Positions 15,240 through 23,851 of a DNA stretch of 33,689 bases are shown here, piece after piece. Origin of the DNA: Gemmatimonadota bacterium. GTDB lineage: Bacteria > Gemmatimonadota > Gemmatimonadetes > Longimicrobiales > Gaopeijiaceae. Below the pieces are notes generated by a model. It did not search any database. It was given only the letters and a program-made list of their open reading frames with translations, and was not told the DNA's origin. Location of the stretch: assembly GCA_016209885.1 (NCBI GenBank), contig JACQVF010000026.1, positions 1-33,689 on the forward strand, given 5' to 3'. The position numbers and the translations under genes were made by a program. Each line of letters begins with the position of its first letter. Position 1 is the stretch's first letter.

Positions 15240-16526
15240 ATGGCGCTGGTGGTCCTGGGGGTGAGTCACCGGACAGCGCCCATCGAGGTGCGCGAGCGGT
15301 TCGTGTTCAGCCGAGCTGACGCGCTGGTGGCGCTGTCGCTGCTTCGGGCAGCGGGGGCGGCGCGGGAGGGTGTGCTGCTGTCCACGTGCAACCGCACCGA
15401 GCTGTATTTGTGCCTCGCTCCCGGTCGAGACGGTCTGGCGCTGGCGGAGCGGATCTTCGAGGATCGCGCGGGTCCGCTGCCGCGGGTGGCAGGCGAGTAT
15501 GTGTACCGGCGGGAGGAAGACGAGGCGGTACGGCAGCTCTTTCGCGTCGCGTCCGGCCTGGACTCCATGGTGCTGGGCGAGGCGGAGATACAGGGGCAGG
15601 TGCGGGAGGCGTACGAGTCTGCGGCCGCAGCGCCGGTGGAGCCGCCTTTCGCAGGACCTGTCCTCTCCCGGTTGTTCCAGGCGGCGCTGGCCGTGGGCGG
15701 TCGGGTGCGCAATGAGACCGAGCTCGGCCGGGGCGCCGCATCGGTGCCGTCCGTGGCCGTGGAACTGGCACGGAAGATCTTCGGCGCGTTGCGCGGCCGA
15801 GGCGTGCTGGTGCTGGGGGCCGGGGACATGGCCGCGCTGGCCGTGCAGGCGCTGGCGCGGGAGGGGGTACGCGGCGTGGTGGTGGCGAATCGTTCGCCGG
15901 AGCGCGCGCGTGCGCTGGCGGGGCGCCTCGGCGGTCGGGCCATCAGATTCGACGATTTGACGGTAGCGCTGGGGGATGCGGACATCGTGGTCTCGTCCAC
16001 GGCGGCGCCGCATCCGGTGCTGACGGTGGACAAGGTGCGCCGCGCATTTCCCCAGGGTCCAGCGCGGCCGCTGTTCGTGATTGATATCGCAGTGCCGCGG
16101 GACGTGGAGGCGGAGGTTGGCGCGGAGCGCAACGTCTTCCTCTACAACATCGACGATCTCCAGCAGATCGTCGACGACAATATCGGCCGTCGCCGTGAGG
16201 CGATCCCGGCGGCGGAGGGGATCGTGGCCGAGGGCGCGGAGGAGTTCTGGAGCTGGTACTCGAGCCTGGAAGTCGTGCCGGTGATTCGCTCGCTGCGTGA
16301 GCGGGCGGAGCGGATCCGCCGCGAGGAGCTGGAGCGGATGCTCGGTCGGCTCGGGCATCTCGACCCCGAGGATCGCGCGGCGGTCGAGGACCTGACCCGC
16401 CGGCTGCTCAACAAGTTGCTGCACGCACCCACGGTACAGCTTCGTGAAGGGGCGGCGAACGGGCGAGGCGCCGCACTGGTCGACGCGGCGCGCCGCCTCT
16501 TCGATCTGGACTCGGACGGTTCGTAG
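15240..16526 (+). CDS. hemA: Glutamyl-tRNA reductase
   Basis: The protein has 428 residues. It reduces glutamyl-tRNA(Glu) with NADPH to glutamate-1-semialdehyde, the first committed step of C5 tetrapyrrole synthesis. The N-terminus LVVLGVSHRTAPIEVRERF, the nucleophile Cys50 in LLSTCNRTELYL, and SGLDSMVLGEAEIQGQVREA are diagnostic. The NADPH domain has VLVLGAGDMAALAVQAL and VVANRSPERA. The C-terminal dimerisation helix includes LTRRLLNKLLHAPTVQLRE. A purine run (GGGGG, 15222-15227) lies upstream. The HemX-like gene directly before it suggests a shared transcript. No heme-regulatory motif was noticed. Confidence 0.97.
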   Translation: MALVVLGVSHRTAPIEVRERFVFSRADALVALSLLRAAGAAREGVLLSTCNRTELYLCLAPGRDGLALAERIFEDRAGPLPRVAGEYVYRREEDEAVRQLFRVASGLDSMVLGEAEIQGQVREAYESAAAAPVEPPFAGPVLSRLFQAALAVGGRVRNETELGRGAASVPSVAVELARKIFGALRGRGVLVLGAGDMAALAVQALAREGVRGVVVANRSPERARALAGRLGGRAIRFDDLTVALGDADIVVSSTAAPHPVLTVDKVRRAFPQGPARPLFVIDIAVPRDVEAEVGAERNVFLYNIDDLQQIVDDNIGRRREAIPAAEGIVAEGAEEFWSWYSSLEVVPVIRSLRERAERIRREELERMLGRLGHLDPEDRAAVEDLTRRLLNKLLHAPTVQLREGAANGRGAALVDAARRLFDLDSDGS

Positions 16527-16552
16527 GGAGGCCCACACCGATCCCAGGCTGA

Positions 16553-17509
16553 ATGACAACGAGACGGGTCCTCGTGACGGGGGGCGCTGGCTTCATCGGG
16601 AGCCACGTGGCCGACGCCTATCTAGCGCGCGGCGACGAGGTGTGGGTGGTGGACAACCTCTCGACGGGGAAGCGGCAGAACGTGCCCGGCCTCGCGCACT
16701 TCGTGGAGCTGGACATCGGCGATCCGGCGCTCGCGACCCTGTTCCGCGAGGCGCGGTTCACCCTGGTGAACCACCACGCGGCGCAGATCGACGTGCGCGT
16801 CTCAGTCGCGGATCCGGTCCTGGATGCGCGGATCAACACGCTCGGGCTCCTGAATCTCCTCGAGGCGGCCCGCGCGTACCGAGTTCGGCGCATCGTGTAC
16901 ATCTCCAGCGGCGGCGTGGTGTACGGAGAGCCCGAGCAGCGGCCGACGCCCGAGGCGGCGCCCAAGCTGCCGCTTTCGCCGTACGGTGTGAGCAAGCTCG
17001 CGGCGGAGCAGTACCTATACTACTACCGCCGGGTTCACGGCCTCGAGTACGTGGCACTGCGCTATGGGAACGTCTACGGGCCGCGCCAGGACCCGCGCGG
17101 AGAGGCGGGTGTAGTAGCGATCTTCTGCGAACGGCTGCTCCGCGGCGAGCCGCTCACCATCTACGGGGACGGAGAGCAGACCCGCGACTACGTGTTCGTG
17201 GAGGATGTCGTGGCCGCGAATCTGCTGGCCTCCGACCTCGCCGTGCCCGAGCCCGCGGATCTGGACGCGGTCGCGTTCAACGTGGGGACCCGCGTGGAGA
17301 CGACCGTGAACCGGCTGGCGGATCTGCTGGAGGCGATCGCGAAGCGTCGGACGGGGCGGCTCCATGCCGCGCCGCGAGCAGGCGAGCTCCGGCACAGTGC
17401 GTTGCGTGGTGACCGGTTGCGGGCGCGGGGGTGGCGACCGCGAGTGACTCTGGAGGAAGGACTGCGACGAACCTTCGAGTCCGTGGCCGGGACGGGGGAG
17501 GGCGGGTAA
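16553..17509 (+). CDS. NAD-dependent epimerase/dehydratase, UDP-glucose 4-epimerase-like
   Basis: The protein has 318 residues of the extended short-chain dehydrogenase family. The Rossmann motif TGGAGFIGS is at 9-17, VDNLSTG follows strand 2, HHAAQIDV marks the substrate/NAD region, ISSGGVVYGE carries the catalytic Ser, and Y144-x-x-x-K148 (YGVSK) is the active-site pair. RYGNVYGPRQDP and GDGEQTRDYVFVEDV are typical of GalE-type sugar-nucleotide epimerases. The exact substrate cannot be told from sequence alone. Its stop overlaps the tolQ start (TAATG at 17507-17511), an unusual coupling of a sugar-nucleotide enzyme to the Tol-Pal set. Confidence 0.88.
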   Translation: MTTRRVLVTGGAGFIGSHVADAYLARGDEVWVVDNLSTGKRQNVPGLAHFVELDIGDPALATLFREARFTLVNHHAAQIDVRVSVADPVLDARINTLGLLNLLEAARAYRVRRIVYISSGGVVYGEPEQRPTPEAAPKLPLSPYGVSKLAAEQYLYYYRRVHGLEYVALRYGNVYGPRQDPRGEAGVVAIFCERLLRGEPLTIYGDGEQTRDYVFVEDVVAANLLASDLAVPEPADLDAVAFNVGTRVETTVNRLADLLEAIAKRRTGRLHAAPRAGELRHSALRGDRLRARGWRPRVTLEEGLRRTFESVAGTGEGG

Positions 17510-18228
17510 TGCCGGGAATGGTCGCGCTCCTCCAGGCGCGTGCGCCGCAGACGGCCTGGGACATGATCATGGGTGGAACGCTGCCCACGAAGATGGTCCT
17601 GGCCGTGCTGACCGTGTTCTCGTTCGTGAGCTGGGTCCTGATCTTCTGGAAGTGGCGCCACTTTCGGCGGGTGCGCAAGCAGGGGGACCGCGTGCTTGCG
17701 GCGCTGGAACAGGCGAACGGGCTCCATGAAGCGTTCAAGGCGATCGTCGCGCTTCCCGAGTCTCCGTACGGTCGCGTCTTCCGTGGGGGGATCAGCTTCT
17801 TCAGCGAGCTGCGGCCCGGCTCGCTACGGGAGAATACGCCGGCGTCTCAAGGTCTGACGCCGACCCAGCTCGAGGCGCTGCGTTTGGTGTTGGAGAAGGA
17901 GCAGGCGGAGGAGCGGGACGAGCTGGCGCACGGGCTGACCTGGCTCGCGATCATCGGCTCCGTCTCCCCGCTTTTGGGGCTCCTGGGCACCGTGATCGGT
18001 GTCATGAACGCGTTCCTCGGAATCACCGCGGGCGGTTCGGCGAACATCAGCGTGGTGGCCCCGGGGATCGCGGAGGCGCTCATCACAACGGTTTTCGGCC
18101 TGGCGGTCGCGATTCCCGCGGTCATCGCGTACAACCACTATGTTGCGCGGCTGAACCTGGTGAGCGGCGAGCTGGAGGGCTTCTCCAGCGAGTTCATCGG
18201 AACGCTGGCACGGGAGGGTCGTGTATGA
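17509..18228 (+). CDS. tolQ: Tol-Pal motor subunit TolQ (MotA/TolQ/ExbB proton channel)
   Basis: The protein has 239 residues. TolQ and TolR form the inner-membrane proton-driven motor that energises TolA during outer-membrane constriction. The ATG at 17509 overlaps the epimerase stop. Three hydrophobic segments are seen: MVLAVLTVFSFVSWVLIFW near the N-terminus, then LAIIGSVSPLLGLLGTVIGV, then the last helix around ALITTVFGLAVAIPAVIAYN. The last two with GIAEALITT are the ExbB/TolQ signature. It could be ExbB, but the complete tolR-tolB-pal-cpoB order downstream makes TolQ the better name. Confidence 0.93.
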   Translation: MPGMVALLQARAPQTAWDMIMGGTLPTKMVLAVLTVFSFVSWVLIFWKWRHFRRVRKQGDRVLAALEQANGLHEAFKAIVALPESPYGRVFRGGISFFSELRPGSLRENTPASQGLTPTQLEALRLVLEKEQAEERDELAHGLTWLAIIGSVSPLLGLLGTVIGVMNAFLGITAGGSANISVVAPGIAEALITTVFGLAVAIPAVIAYNHYVARLNLVSGELEGFSSEFIGTLAREGRV

Positions 18229-18331
18229 GGGCGGTGAGGCGCCAGCGTGGGCGCCGGACGCGGCCGGCGACAAGGGCGCGCGGTCCGGCGAGCAGCCCGG
18301 GGACGGTACGGACCGTACGGGGAGCGGTCCC

Positions 18332-18754
18332 ATGAACCGCGGGCGCCGCCCGGCGGACTCCCACCTCTCCGTGCGCGCCGAGATCAACGTCACGAGTCTC
18401 GTGGACGTCGCGTTCACGCTGCTCGTGATCTTCATGATCACGGCGCCCATGATCCAGGGCGGAGTCGAGGTGGCGCTGCCCCGGGCGGACGTGCCGCCCA
18501 TTACATCGCGCGGCGAGCGGCTCATCGTCTCTGTCACTCGCGAGGGCCGGATCTTCGTGGAAGAGAGCGAGGTGGACCCCGAGGCGTTCGCGGAGGAGTT
18601 CCCGCGGCTGCTCGGGACGTCGAAGGCGAAGTTCGTTTACATCAAGGGGGACCGTGACGCGCAGTATGGCCGGGTGCTCCACGTGGTGGCGACCGTGGCG
18701 AAGGCGGAAGGGGTGCGTTTCGGCCTCGTGGGTGAGCCCACCGCAGGGCGCTGA
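18332..18754 (+). CDS. tolR: Tol-Pal motor subunit TolR (ExbD/TolR family)
   Basis: The protein has 140 residues from the ATG at 18332, which has GGGGAG 7 nt upstream and gives the normal family N-terminus. A GTG at 18221 overlapping tolQ would add a 37-residue Gly/Ala/Asp-rich leader that looks non-coding. The single transmembrane segment carries the key proton-path Asp25 in INVTSLVDVAFTLLVIFMIT, followed by the periplasmic domain with YIKGDRDAQYGRVLHVVATV. It pairs with TolQ to use the proton gradient. The 103-nt spacer contains a near-palindrome around GGTACGGACCGTAC. Confidence 0.92.
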   Translation: MNRGRRPADSHLSVRAEINVTSLVDVAFTLLVIFMITAPMIQGGVEVALPRADVPPITSRGERLIVSVTREGRIFVEESEVDPEAFAEEFPRLLGTSKAKFVYIKGDRDAQYGRVLHVVATVAKAEGVRFGLVGEPTAGR

Positions 18755-18795
18755 CGGGCACGCGGCGGGCGGAGCCCGTGCAGCCGTGAGCTCTG

Positions 18796-19497
18796 ATGGC
18801 CGAGCGGCGTAAGGGCCGTCCCGGCTCGGCCGCCGTCCTGGCGTCGGCGGCGTTGCACGTCCTGCTCCTCCTGCTCGTTTGGTGGAGGCGCGAGGCGTTC
18901 TCCTCGCTTCCGGAGTTCATGGTCTACGAGCTCACGCTGGTGGAGCCGCCGCCGGCGGAGCTGGGCGAGCCGGAGACCGCGGCACCACAGCGTCCAGTGG
19001 TGGACCGCCCGCAGCCGGAGCCGGAGAAGGAGTCGCCACCGCCGCCGGAGGTGAAGCGGACGGAACCTACGCGGGCGGCGCGGGACGACCGGGAGGCGCG
19101 GCCGCGGCGGGACGAGCCACGGGAGGCGGAGAAACCCCGGGGGCCGAACCCGCAACCGGGCGGGCGGGAAGCGGGCTCCGGGCTGAACGTGCGGCTCGAG
19201 GGCTTCCGCACGGATTTCCCGGAGTACTTCGAGAACATCGTTCGTCAGCTCACGCGTTATTTCCGGTGGCGCAGCGGAGGGAGCTGGGAAGCGGAGGTTG
19301 CCTTCATGATCCAGAGCGACGGCGGCGTGGCGGAGATCCGCTGGGTGCGGCGATCCGGCAATTTCGCGTTCGACCTGGAGGCGATGGGCGCGGTGGAGAG
19401 CGCCGGGCGGGACGGGGCGTTCGGCCCGCTGCCCCAGGGCTTTCCGGCGGATCACCTCCCGGTGAGCTTCTACTTCAAGCCCGTGGGGTCGCCATGA
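18796..19497 (+). CDS. TolA/TonB-like energy transducer
   Basis: The protein has 233 residues. One N-terminal membrane anchor (AAVLASAALHVLLLLLVWW) contains the Ser-x-x-x-His pattern (SAALH) used by TolA and TonB to couple to the TolQR motor. A Pro/Glu/Arg-rich linker at about 50-125 replaces the long Ala/Lys helix of enterobacterial TolA, so the reach is TonB-like. The C-terminal 90 residues form a TonB_C/TolA-C type domain (YFENIVRQLTRYFRW; EVAFMIQSDGGVAEIRWVRR). By position between tolR and tolB it should work as TolA, contacting TolB/Pal across the periplasm. Its stop overlaps the tolB start (ATGA at 19494-19497). Confidence 0.82.
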   Translation: MAERRKGRPGSAAVLASAALHVLLLLLVWWRREAFSSLPEFMVYELTLVEPPPAELGEPETAAPQRPVVDRPQPEPEKESPPPPEVKRTEPTRAARDDREARPRRDEPREAEKPRGPNPQPGGREAGSGLNVRLEGFRTDFPEYFENIVRQLTRYFRWRSGGSWEAEVAFMIQSDGGVAEIRWVRRSGNFAFDLEAMGAVESAGRDGAFGPLPQGFPADHLPVSFYFKPVGSP

Positions 19498-20897
19498 CGG
19501 CGGTTCGGGCCCCGACGCTCCGCCACGGGGCCGCGCTCATGCTCCTCGGGGTCCTCGCGGCGGTCCCCGCGGTGCCCGCGGTGCCCGCCGCCGCTCAGGA
19601 CACCATCCCCGGGGTACGCTTGGGGCTCCTCTACGAGGTCGCCTACCGACCCGCCTACGCACTCCGGCTCGCGGGCGCGGATTCTGTCGCCCAGGACGCG
19701 GCGTCTCGCATCGATGCCATCATGACCCGGGACCTCGAATACAGCGATCGGTTCGACCGGCGCGTCCAGATTTCGCCGCGCCTGCTCGGTGAAGAGAACG
19801 TGGACTACACGCTGTGGAAGCAGGTGGGCGTGGACTGGCTTCTCACGGGCCAGCTCCGGCTGGACCAGGCGGCCTATGCCATCGAGCTGCAGCTCCACGA
19901 CGTCGTGTACGGGCAGCTCAAGGAGGTGGGCCGATTCGCCGTCCCGGGCCCGGACGAGCGCGGGTTCCGCCTGGCCGTGCACGCGATCTCCGACGAGATC
20001 GTCCGCTGGGTCTTCAACGAGCCGGGGATGGCCGCCAGCCGCATCGCCTTCGTGCGCAAGGGCGCGGATGGCAACGGGGAAATCTACACCGTGGATTCCG
20101 ACGGCGAGAACCTCGAGCGCGTGACGAACTACGGGACGATCACCCTGTCGCCCGCCTGGTCGGCGGACGGCCGCCGGATCGCCTTTACCTCGTACAAGAG
20201 CGGCGAGCCGCTCCTCTACGAGCTGGACCTGACGACGGGACGCGAGCTGCGGTTGGTCAGTGACGTGGGCGCGAATGTGTGGACGCCGTCCTATCACCCG
20301 AACGGACAGGAGATCGCCTTCGCCGTCTCCCGCGAAGGGCGAACCGAGATCTACCGCTACAACCTGGCGGAGCGCTGCTGCCTCGCGCGAGTCTCGGGCG
20401 GCCCGCGCCGGGACGACATGTCGCCCAGCTTCTCGCCGGACGGCCAGCGCATGGCGTTCATGTCCAACCGGCTGGGCCAGCCGCATATCTACATCATGGC
20501 GGCGGACGGCGGCGAGGCGGACCTGGTGTCACCGTACATCTACGGCGAGCCCGGCTACTTCACCTCGCCGGACTGGTCCCCACTGGGCGACCGCATCACG
20601 TTCCATGGACGCATCGGGAACGCGCGTTTCCACATTCTGGTGGCCGAGGCCTCCGGTCGTGGCCTACGCGTGATCCAACTCACGGCGGACGGGAGCAACG
20701 AGGATCCGAGCTGGGCGCCCGACGGCAGACATATTGTGTTCTCCGGGACGCGCCGCGATGGGACCGGGCTTTTCGTGGTGGATAGCGCCACGGGGCGCAT
20801 CCGTCCCCTTGTCGTGGGACTTCGCACGGCCGTGCCCGAGTGGTCGCCTTTCCTGACCGCTCTATCGCGGCTAACGTTGCGCGGGCAGCCGAATTGA
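19494..20897 (+). CDS. tolB: Tol-Pal system periplasmic beta-propeller TolB
   Basis: The protein has 467 residues, slightly longer than the usual 430. A signal peptide (HGAALMLLGVLAAVPA) ends near AAAQD and contains a Val-Pro-Ala repeat. The N-terminal domain (AASRIDAIMTRDLEYSDRF; VDWLLTGQLRLDQ) is the TolB alpha/beta module. The rest is a six-bladed WD40-like propeller with repeated S-P-(A/D)-W-S-x-D-G-x-x-I-(A/V)-F motifs (LSPAWSADGRRIAFTS; PSFSPDGQRMAFMSNR; DPSWAPDGRHIVFSG). TolB binds Pal and the TolA C-terminus in the periplasm. Its start overlaps the preceding gene by 4 nt. Confidence 0.95.
   Translation: MTAVRAPTLRHGAALMLLGVLAAVPAVPAVPAAAQDTIPGVRLGLLYEVAYRPAYALRLAGADSVAQDAASRIDAIMTRDLEYSDRFDRRVQISPRLLGEENVDYTLWKQVGVDWLLTGQLRLDQAAYAIELQLHDVVYGQLKEVGRFAVPGPDERGFRLAVHAISDEIVRWVFNEPGMAASRIAFVRKGADGNGEIYTVDSDGENLERVTNYGTITLSPAWSADGRRIAFTSYKSGEPLLYELDLTTGRELRLVSDVGANVWTPSYHPNGQEIAFAVSREGRTEIYRYNLAERCCLARVSGGPRRDDMSPSFSPDGQRMAFMSNRLGQPHIYIMAADGGEADLVSPYIYGEPGYFTSPDWSPLGDRITFHGRIGNARFHILVAEASGRGLRVIQLTADGSNEDPSWAPDGRHIVFSGTRRDGTGLFVVDSATGRIRPLVVGLRTAVPEWSPFLTALSRLTLRGQPN
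19560..19586 (+). repeat. 9-bp triplicate in the TolB signal peptide
   Basis: GCGGTCCCC, GCGGTGCCC and GCGGTGCCC run in tandem and encode a repeated Ala-Val-Pro in the hydrophobic core of the signal peptide. Slippage here would change core length without a frameshift. Confidence 0.6.
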
Positions 20898-21018
20898 CGT
20901 ATATGCCGCTGATCGGGGGCGCCCGGGCGGTCGGCTGCGGGCGTCGCCCTGGGATTTGAGGTCGGTGGGGCGGCCGCCGGGCGTCCACCAGGGTTCCATC
21001 CTTCTAGTGGGAGAGGTG

Positions 21019-21627
21019 ATGATGCGCCGGATCGTAATCCCAGTTCTCGCTTTGAGTCTGATGCTCGGGGCATGCAAGAAGGCGCCGCCGCCCGCTGCCC
21101 CCGCGCCGACGGGTCCGAGCGCGGAGGAGCTGGAGCGGACCCGCCAGGATTCCATCGCCCGGGAGCGAGCGCGCCAGGAGCAGCTTCGGGCCGGCGAGGA
21201 GGCGCGGCGTCGGGCGGAAGAGGAACGCCGGCGCGCGATCGAGCGGACGCGCGAGAAGCTCCTGGAGATGGTGTTCTTCGATTTCGACAAGTACGACATC
21301 CGTGCGGATGCCGAGCGGGTGCTGCGGGAGAAAGTGGAGATCCTCAGGGCGAACTCGCAGGTGCGGCTCAGGCTCGAGGGGCACGCGGACGAGCGGGGGT
21401 CGAACGAGTACAACCTTGCGCTCGGCCAGCGGCGGGCGGACAGCGTGAGGCAGTTCTTGCTGAGCTACGGGGTGGGCGCAGAGCGCTTCGCGACGATCTC
21501 CTACGGGGAAGAGCGGCCGCTCGTGCAGGAGAGTAACGAAGACGCGTGGGCGAGGAACCGCAGGGTCGAGTTCATCATTACGGCGGGCGGCGAGGAGCTG
21601 GTGCCGGTGGCGACCTCGTCCCCGTAG
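21019..21627 (+). CDS. pal: Peptidoglycan-associated lipoprotein Pal
   Basis: The protein has 202 residues. The ATG pair at 21019/21022 follows GGGAGAGG (21009-21016); the second ATG has the better spacing. The lipobox is LGAC (LALSLMLGACKKAPPP), so it is lipid-anchored, probably in the outer membrane. A charged coiled-coil-like stretch (ERARQEQLRAGEEARRRAEE) lengthens the linker compared with E. coli Pal. The OmpA-like domain has VFFDFDKYDIRADAERVL, LEGHADERGSNEYNLALGQR and NRRVEFII, including the Asp and Arg that bind diaminopimelate in peptidoglycan. It follows tolB after 121 nt of GC-rich sequence. Confidence 0.95.
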   Translation: MMRRIVIPVLALSLMLGACKKAPPPAAPAPTGPSAEELERTRQDSIARERARQEQLRAGEEARRRAEEERRRAIERTREKLLEMVFFDFDKYDIRADAERVLREKVEILRANSQVRLRLEGHADERGSNEYNLALGQRRADSVRQFLLSYGVGAERFATISYGEERPLVQESNEDAWARNRRVEFIITAGGEELVPVATSSP

Positions 21628-21636
21628 CCAGGAGCG

Positions 21637-22461
21637 ATGGCCATCCCTCGCGCGCGGTCCGTCAGGTCGTGCGCGCGCCGGGTGGGGCGCGCGGGTGGGG
21701 TGTGCCCGCTCCTGGCCGTCCTTGTTCTCGTCATGGCGGGTTGTGCCACGAAGCGGGACGTCCGCAACATGCGGGACGAGCTCCGCTTCACGCGAGAGCG
21801 CCAGGATTCGGCGCTCGCGGAGATTCGGCACCTGGCCCGCGCGGCGTTGGATTCCCTGGGGCGATTGCGCGGGGACCTCGTCCAGACGCGGGGCGACGTG
21901 GGGCGCCAGCTACTGGCGCTGGAGGAGCAGCTCCTCCAGATCCAGGAGCTCGCGGGCCAGAGCCAGCGCCGGCTCGCGGAGCTCAGGGACCAGTTCGAGA
22001 GCCGGACCCGGACGATCGTGGTGGAACCGACGCCGGGCGCGGACACCACGCAAGCGGGCGCGAGCCGGGGGATGGCGCCGCCGCCGACCACGGACGCGAA
22101 GGTCGCGTACGATGCGGCCGTGACCCAGTTCCAGCGGGGCTCGCTGACCACGGCGCGCCGGGGTTTCGAGGACTTCCTCAAGCTGTTCCCGAAACACGAG
22201 CTGGCGCCGCACGCGCAGTTCATGCTGGCCGAGACGTACGAGCGGGAAAAGCGAGTCGAGGAGGCCATTCGGGAGTTCCTCCGCATCCCCGAGCTGTATC
22301 CGACGTCCGATCGCGTTCCGGACGCCCTCTACCGCGTGGGGCTGCTCGAGCTCGAGCGGGGTAGCGAGACGGCGGCGCGGCAGTACTTCCAGCGGGTGGT
22401 GAACAACTACCCGAACACGGATGCCGCGAAGCTGGCGCGGGAGCGGCTGCCGAGACGGTAG
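21637..22461 (+). CDS. cpoB: Cell division coordinator CpoB (YbgF) homologue, lipoprotein form
   Basis: The protein has 274 residues. CpoB links Tol-Pal action to peptidoglycan synthesis at the septum in E. coli. The N-terminus ends in a lipobox (LVLVMAGCATKRD), unlike the soluble E. coli protein. A long coiled coil (about 40-125, LRFTRERQDSALAEIR; LLALEEQLLQIQELAG) corresponds to the trimerising region. The C-terminal 120 residues are TPR repeats (AYDAAVTQFQRGSLTTARRG; AQFMLAETYEREKRVEEAI; LYRVGLLELERGSETAARQY). It is 9 nt downstream of pal. GGAG at 21631-21634 serves as ribosome site. Confidence 0.88.
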   Translation: MAIPRARSVRSCARRVGRAGGVCPLLAVLVLVMAGCATKRDVRNMRDELRFTRERQDSALAEIRHLARAALDSLGRLRGDLVQTRGDVGRQLLALEEQLLQIQELAGQSQRRLAELRDQFESRTRTIVVEPTPGADTTQAGASRGMAPPPTTDAKVAYDAAVTQFQRGSLTTARRGFEDFLKLFPKHELAPHAQFMLAETYEREKRVEEAIREFLRIPELYPTSDRVPDALYRVGLLELERGSETAARQYFQRVVNNYPNTDAAKLARERLPRR

Positions 22462-22486
22462 CCGGCGGTAGCCGGCGGTGGCCGGG
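22457..22486. repeat. 10-bp iterated repeat (GGTAGCCGGC) at the end of cpoB
   Basis: GGTAGCCGGC occurs at 22457 and 22467, with a variant GGTGGCCGGG at 22477. The first unit contains the TAG stop of cpoB. GCCGGC cores are self-complementary, so the transcript may fold between cpoB and nrdR. Confidence 0.5.
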
Positions 22487-22525
22487 AGGGCCGGCCGGGA
22501 CTCACAGTGTGGTTCATCTCGAACG

Positions 22526-23023
<498 letters not shown>

Positions 23024-23041
23024 TCAGTTTGTGGGCGGATC

Positions 23042-23851
23042 ATGCGCCTCGACCGAAAGATAAACCCTCGGGCCGAAATGCCGTTCCTCGAGCACCTCGA
23101 GGAGCTGCGCTGGCGTATCATCTGGAGTGCCCTCGCCGTGGCCGTCGGCGCCGTCCTCGGGTTCATCCTGGTGGTGCGCTTTGACGTCCTGGGCCTTCTG
23201 GTGAACCCGGTCCGGCCATACGTCTCCGCTGACAAGCTCGGCTACCTTTCTCCCGCCGATCCCTTCTGGGTCACCCTCCAGCTCGCCCTCGTGGTGGGGC
23301 TCCTCCTGGCGCTGCCGGTGGCGGCCTATCAACTCTGGTCGTTCTTCGCGCCGGCGCTGGAGAAGCACGAACGGCGAGCGATCGTGCCGAGCCTCTACCT
23401 CGGGCTCGTTCTGTTCGCGGCTGGCGTGGCCATGGGCTACTTCGTCGCCCTGCCGGTGGCGCTGCGGTTCTTGATGTCGTTCCAATCGCGGAGCCTGGAG
23501 CCGATGATCGTGATCGGGCCCTATCTGGCGTTCGTGACGAAGCTGCTGGTGGCGTTCGGCGCCGTGTTCGAACTGCCGGTGGTGATTCTGGTGCTCACGA
23601 GCCTCGGGCTGGTGACCCCTCAGTTCCTGGCGTCGAAGCGGCGCCACGCCATGGTCGGAATCACGATCCTGGCCAGCGCGATCACGCCCGGCGACGTAGT
23701 CACCCTGACGCTCGTTATGATGGTGCCGCTCATGCTTCTCTACGAGCTCAGCATCCTACTTTCGCGGCTGGTGTACCGCCGGCGCCAGCGGCGGGAGGAG
23801 GCCAGGTTCGCTGCGGCCGCGCCGGTGGGCGCCGTGGAGGCGCGGAGTTGA
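23042..23851 (+). CDS. tatC: Twin-arginine translocase subunit TatC
   Basis: The protein has 269 residues. TatC is the six-helix receptor for twin-arginine signal peptides, exporting folded proteins. MPFLEHLEELRWRIIWSALA is the conserved N-terminal signature, with the E-L-R that contacts the signal peptide. Other family segments are PFWVTLQLALVVGLLLALPV, the YQLWSFFAPALEKHERR cytoplasmic loop, and ASAITPGDVVTL near the end. The start at 23042 gives 12 residues before that motif; an ATG at 23078 would begin right on it. No tatA/B gene is seen. The last codons overlap the lptD start (TTGA). Confidence 0.96.
   Translation: MRLDRKINPRAEMPFLEHLEELRWRIIWSALAVAVGAVLGFILVVRFDVLGLLVNPVRPYVSADKLGYLSPADPFWVTLQLALVVGLLLALPVAAYQLWSFFAPALEKHERRAIVPSLYLGLVLFAAGVAMGYFVALPVALRFLMSFQSRSLEPMIVIGPYLAFVTKLLVAFGAVFELPVVILVLTSLGLVTPQFLASKRRHAMVGITILASAITPGDVVTLTLVMMVPLMLLYELSILLSRLVYRRRQRREEARFAAAAPVGAVEARS

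Noticed and set aside
14976..16559. 527-codon open frame on the minus strand
   Set aside because: It is antisense to hemA, which is unambiguous, and the translation shows no protein-like pattern.
20894..20905. TTGACG and TATATG after tolB as a pal promoter
   Set aside because: The two hexamers are directly adjacent, with no room for a 16-18-nt spacer.
22457..22500. CRISPR-like short repeats near the end of cpoB
   Set aside because: The units are 10 bp without unique spacers, so this is a simple tandem repeat.
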